Source of the DNA: an uncultured Alphaproteobacteria bacterium
GTDB lineage: Bacteria; Pseudomonadota; Alphaproteobacteria; Methylaequorales; Methylaequoraceae
Assembly (NCBI GenBank): GCA_902613995.1
Contig: CACMJG010000004.1
Coordinates: 1 to 64,000, forward strand
DNA length: 64,000 nucleotides
Reading direction: 5' to 3'
The notes under the pieces were generated by a model. The model worked only from the letters and a program-made list of their open reading frames with translations, made no database searches and was not told the DNA's origin. Within the stretch, counting starts at the first letter, position 1. Each line of letters begins with the position of its first letter. This document shows, piece by piece, positions 61,526 to 64,000 of the stretch. Both the position numbers and the translations under genes were made by a program.

Positions 61526-62941
61526 ATGAATATTTTATTTAAACTTAACATTTTTTTTTTAACATTTCTTTCATTTAATTTTCTTCCTGAGCTTGGTTTT
61601 GCAGCAAGTGCATCTGACGGACCAACTTCACTAGACATGATTTTTAGTCCGGTTGGTATTTTTTGTATTCTAATTTTTATCATTGCTTATGGATTTGTAA
61701 TGGCAGAAGAATTCACTCACTTCAGAAAATCCAAACCTGTAATTTTAGCCGCCACAATAATTTGGGTATTAATTGCTTATGTTGCTTCTCAAGATCCCTC
61801 TATTTCAGAAGATTGGGCCATCACTCAGTTCAGACATGTAGTATTAGAATTTGCTGAATTATTCTTTTTCTTATTCGTTGCTATGGCCTATGTAAACTCC
61901 CTTACTGAAAGAAGAATGTTTGATGCACTATGTTCATGGTTATCAAATAATAATTTTAGCTATAAAAAAATCTTTTTAATTTCAGGAGTTATTGCTTTTT
62001 TTCTATCTCCTATTGCTGATAATTTAACTACTGCGCTAATTCTAGGAACAGTTGTAATGGTTGCTGGAAGAGGTAATAAAGCCTTTATAGTTCCTGGGCT
62101 TATAAACATTGTTGTTGCTGCAAATGCAGGTGGAGCATTTTCACCCTTTGGTGATATTACAACCTTGATGGTATGGCAACGTGGATTTGTTTCATTCTTT
62201 GATTTCTTTAATATTTTTGTTCCATCAGTTGTTAATTACGTTGTTCCAGCTGCTATAATGTATTTTGCAATACCTAATGAAGTTCCAAAGGGTGATGGAA
62301 AAAAAGTACAAATACTTCCAGGAGGCAATGTTATTGCTTTCTTAGGAATTTTAACAATTACGCTAACTGTAACCGGGCACAATGTTCTTCATATGCCACC
62401 AATCCTTGGCATGATGTTTGGATTAGGAATGTTAGGAACATATGGTTATTTTCTAAAAATAAAAAATCCTGACAAAAATAAATTTGATATTTTTGTTATA
62501 ACAGGAAGAGCTGAGTGGGATACCCTTTTATTCTTCTATGGAATATTAGTAGCAGTTGGGGGTCTTGCGTCTCTTGGTTATTTACAACTAATCTCTGGAC
62601 CCATGTATGAAACTCTCGGTCCTACCAATGCAAATATTTTAGTAGGGATTCTCTCAGCTATAATCGATAATATTCCTATCGTTTATGCTGTATTGACTGC
62701 TCATCCTGAAATGGATATGGGGCAATGGTTGTTAATCACCTTAACTGCAGGTACTGGTGGCTCTTTATTATCAATTGGTTCTGCAGCAGGTGTTGCTTTA
62801 ATGGGTCAAGCCAGAGGCGTGTACACCTTCTTTGCACATTTAAAATGGGCATGGGCTATTTTACTAGGCTATGCTGCTTGTATAGTTGTTCACCTTTTGA
62901 TGAATCAACATCTATTTGATTTGATACCATTAGAAAGATAA
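61526..62941 (+). CDS. nhaD: NhaD-type sodium/proton antiporter
   Basis: The 471-residue protein has a leading hydrophobic segment with a possible signal (SFNFLPELGFAASA) and about 12 membrane helices. The NhaD features are SPIADNLTTALILGTVVMVAGRGN, NAGGAFSPFGDITTLMVWQRG, AEWDTLLFFYGILVAVGGLASLG, and ILSAIIDNIPIVYAVLT (each cited region only). It exports Na+ in exchange for protons, consistent with a saline habitat. It is divergent from the aminopeptidase and convergent with the PepSY gene (156 bases between). Confidence 0.92.
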   Translation: MNILFKLNIFFLTFLSFNFLPELGFAASASDGPTSLDMIFSPVGIFCILIFIIAYGFVMAEEFTHFRKSKPVILAATIIWVLIAYVASQDPSISEDWAITQFRHVVLEFAELFFFLFVAMAYVNSLTERRMFDALCSWLSNNNFSYKKIFLISGVIAFFLSPIADNLTTALILGTVVMVAGRGNKAFIVPGLINIVVAANAGGAFSPFGDITTLMVWQRGFVSFFDFFNIFVPSVVNYVVPAAIMYFAIPNEVPKGDGKKVQILPGGNVIAFLGILTITLTVTGHNVLHMPPILGMMFGLGMLGTYGYFLKIKNPDKNKFDIFVITGRAEWDTLLFFYGILVAVGGLASLGYLQLISGPMYETLGPTNANILVGILSAIIDNIPIVYAVLTAHPEMDMGQWLLITLTAGTGGSLLSIGSAAGVALMGQARGVYTFFAHLKWAWAILLGYAACIVVHLLMNQHLFDLIPLER

Positions 62942-63097
62942 TTAATTAAAGTAAAGAGCTTTTCTATTTTTTGTTACAAAATAAGTAAAGGTGTGACTGG
63001 CATCAAGTTACTGATTTTAGGTAGGAACTTTTTCGAGGTTTGATCTAATTTGTGTTGTGAATAGAATTGTAGTGATTAGCTACATGTTTAAACTAAT

Positions 63098-63652
63098 TTA
63101 TTCTTTTTCGATTCCAATTTCATAAAGTTCGAAATTAGCTTCTTCGATTTTTCCAGTAACTGCATCAACATCGACTTTTATTTCATAACCTGTGTTAGTT
63201 TGAATATCAAATTCGTAGGTTAGTGTCCCATCCATACCAATTTCTCGTTCTTCAGCTACTACTGTTCCAGGATGAATTTTTAATGCATAATCTTTGGCTT
63301 GTTGTAGTGTAACCTTGGCTCCACTCTTGAAAATAGGATTGTTCTCGTCAACTTCCCTTTCAACTTCAATGATGAAGCCCTCTTCTGCATTACATTCAAC
63401 ATTATAAGTCGAACCATCTTTAGATGATTCAATATCAAACTCATAGATAGGATCATCTCCTTCGATTTTAAATTCTAATTTTCTAGCATGACCTGGAACT
63501 GTGTCGTAAGCTTGATCAAGACATTGTTCAACTTTAACAATGTCGTATAGCTTAATGTCGTCAAGGTCAAAATTATCATTAGCTTTTGCTATACTGTTGA
63601 CAACTAAAAAAGGCATTAGCGCAAAAATATAAAGAAAATAATTTTTATTCAT
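63098..63652 (-). CDS. Periplasmic double-PepSY protein, candidate lanthanide-binding (Lanpepsy-like)
   Basis: The 184-residue protein has a signal peptide (FLYIFALMPFLVVNSIAKA). The mature part has two PepSY-like repeats, about residues 36-98 and 112-175, each with the YEFDI strand (70-74 and 146-150). About 40 of roughly 160 mature residues are Asp or Glu, so it is strongly acidic. Two Cys (44, 87) lie in the first repeat. A known periplasmic protein with two PepSY domains, Lanpepsy of a methylotroph, binds lanthanides; this protein is alike in layout. Metal binding here is inference. It lies 45 bases downstream of the TonB receptor gene. Confidence 0.7.
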   Translation of the reverse strand: MNKNYFLYIFALMPFLVVNSIAKANDNFDLDDIKLYDIVKVEQCLDQAYDTVPGHARKLEFKIEGDDPIYEFDIESSKDGSTYNVECNAEEGFIIEVEREVDENNPIFKSGAKVTLQQAKDYALKIHPGTVVAEEREIGMDGTLTYEFDIQTNTGYEIKVDVDAVTGKIEEANFELYEIGIEKE

Positions 63653-63697
63653 AATTTTTAAATAGTCAAAATTAGACTTAAAACAACTTATTTTACT

Positions 63698-64000
63698 TTA
63701 CCATGTGAATTTCATGCCACCAAAGACTGTGAGTGGTTGACCTGGCGTTACAAAAGTTCCACTGCCTCCTGTTCCGTCAACCTCATTTTCAGCTAAAATT
63801 CCACCAGTCTCAAAATTTGTATCTAGAAGATTTCTTCCTTCAAAAAATATTGATGTACTGAATCCAGCTGCCTCAGCACTTGCTCTTGGAACTGTGTATT
63901 CCATCGAGGCGTTTAGAAGAAAATAGCCAGGAACTTGTTTTCCTTCCGCATTATTTTCATCTCCTCTGTAGAACTGCCTTGAATTATATTCTGCATCAAC
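63698..64000 (-). CDS. TonB-dependent receptor, C-terminal fragment
   Basis: The frame is open to the right edge, so about the last 100 residues are visible. They have alternating beta-strand character, the TonB-receptor segment GYFLLNASMEYTVP, EGRNLLDTNFETGG, and end PLTVFGGMKFTW with a terminal aromatic residue, as outer membrane barrels do. Such receptors import metal complexes. In this methylotroph with XoxF and a PepSY neighbour, lanthanide uptake is likely, though iron or B12 uptake is possible. Confidence 0.8.
   Translation of the reverse strand, partial: VDAEYNSRQFYRGDENNAEGKQVPGYFLLNASMEYTVPRASAEAAGFSTSIFFEGRNLLDTNFETGGILAENEVDGTGGSGTFVTPGQPLTVFGGMKFTW

Noticed and set aside
62942-63097. 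Gap between nhaD and the PepSY gene
   Set aside because: Only short, weak inverted repeats were seen (for example TGTAG/CTACA near 63070-63086); no clear terminator or small gene could be supported.
1-64000. Mobile elements, prophage or CRISPR
   Set aside because: No transposase, integrase, phage structural gene, direct repeat array or tRNA-associated duplication was seen; the simple A and T runs are explained by composition.

Overview
The window is AT-rich, tightly packed bacterial chromosome in which most intergenic gaps are a few bases and many genes overlap. It reads as a streamlined, probably aquatic, methylotrophic alphaproteobacterium. The lineage clue is gene order: rpmH-rnpA-yidC-engB-argB-HAD phosphatase-dapD-dapE-truA-fmt-def, rmuC/recR-ybaB-dnaX-SRP RNA, cytochrome c beside kdsB-pheA, and metZ-apaG are arrangements typical of Alphaproteobacteria. 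The lifestyle clue is the first 24 kb and the last 1 kb, which hold methanol oxidation and tetrahydromethanopterin (H4MPT)-linked C1 metabolism. No insertion sequences, phage genes or CRISPR arrays were seen.

Bases 1-7889 carry formaldehyde capture and cofactor biosynthesis. They encode a CitG-like fragment, formaldehyde-activating enzyme (fae), a HisA-like protein, and homologues of the methanofuran enzymes MfnD, MfnF, MfnB and MfnE. They also encode a DUF447 protein, a dihydropteroate-synthase-like enzyme of methanopterin synthesis, an AfpA/DmrB-type flavoprotein and a dihydroneopterin-aldolase-like protein. Bases 7942-15352 carry the periplasmic methanol oxidation module: two secreted proteins of unknown function, a SoxYZ-like carrier, lanthanide-type methanol dehydrogenase xoxF with its cytochrome xoxG and binding protein xoxJ, a BtuF-like protein and a pseudoazurin. 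Bases 15449-18725 are pqqE-D-C-B-A, which make the PQQ cofactor of XoxF. Bases 18860-23769 are a PQQ-associated ABC transporter cluster of unknown function: ATPase, ABC-2 permease, type-1 binding protein, YVTN beta-propeller and a cupredoxin-like protein.

Bases 23820-37452 are mostly housekeeping: metZ, apaG, trkH, argF, argD, an ABC-2 permease, recX, mscS, nrdAB with a candidate NrdR box, tRNA-Arg(ACG), a lipoprotein and panBC. Bases 37510-53165 contain ggt, then the rpmH-to-dnaX backbone, SRP RNA, pheA and kdsB. The rnpA reading frame begins inside rpmH. Bases 53210-62941 hold a membrane cytochrome c, a HisN-like phosphatase, a Yej-type peptide ABC importer, a leucyl aminopeptidase and nhaD.

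The right edge (63098-64000) holds an acidic protein with two PepSY repeats and, upstream of it, the C-terminus of a TonB-dependent receptor. In a genome using XoxF this pair is a good candidate for lanthanide uptake and binding. Together the parts form a pathway: possible lanthanide acquisition, PQQ synthesis, XoxF oxidation of methanol with electrons passed to XoxG (and perhaps pseudoazurin), then formaldehyde condensed with H4MPT by Fae. The downstream H4MPT and formyltransferase genes are not in the window and are presumably elsewhere.
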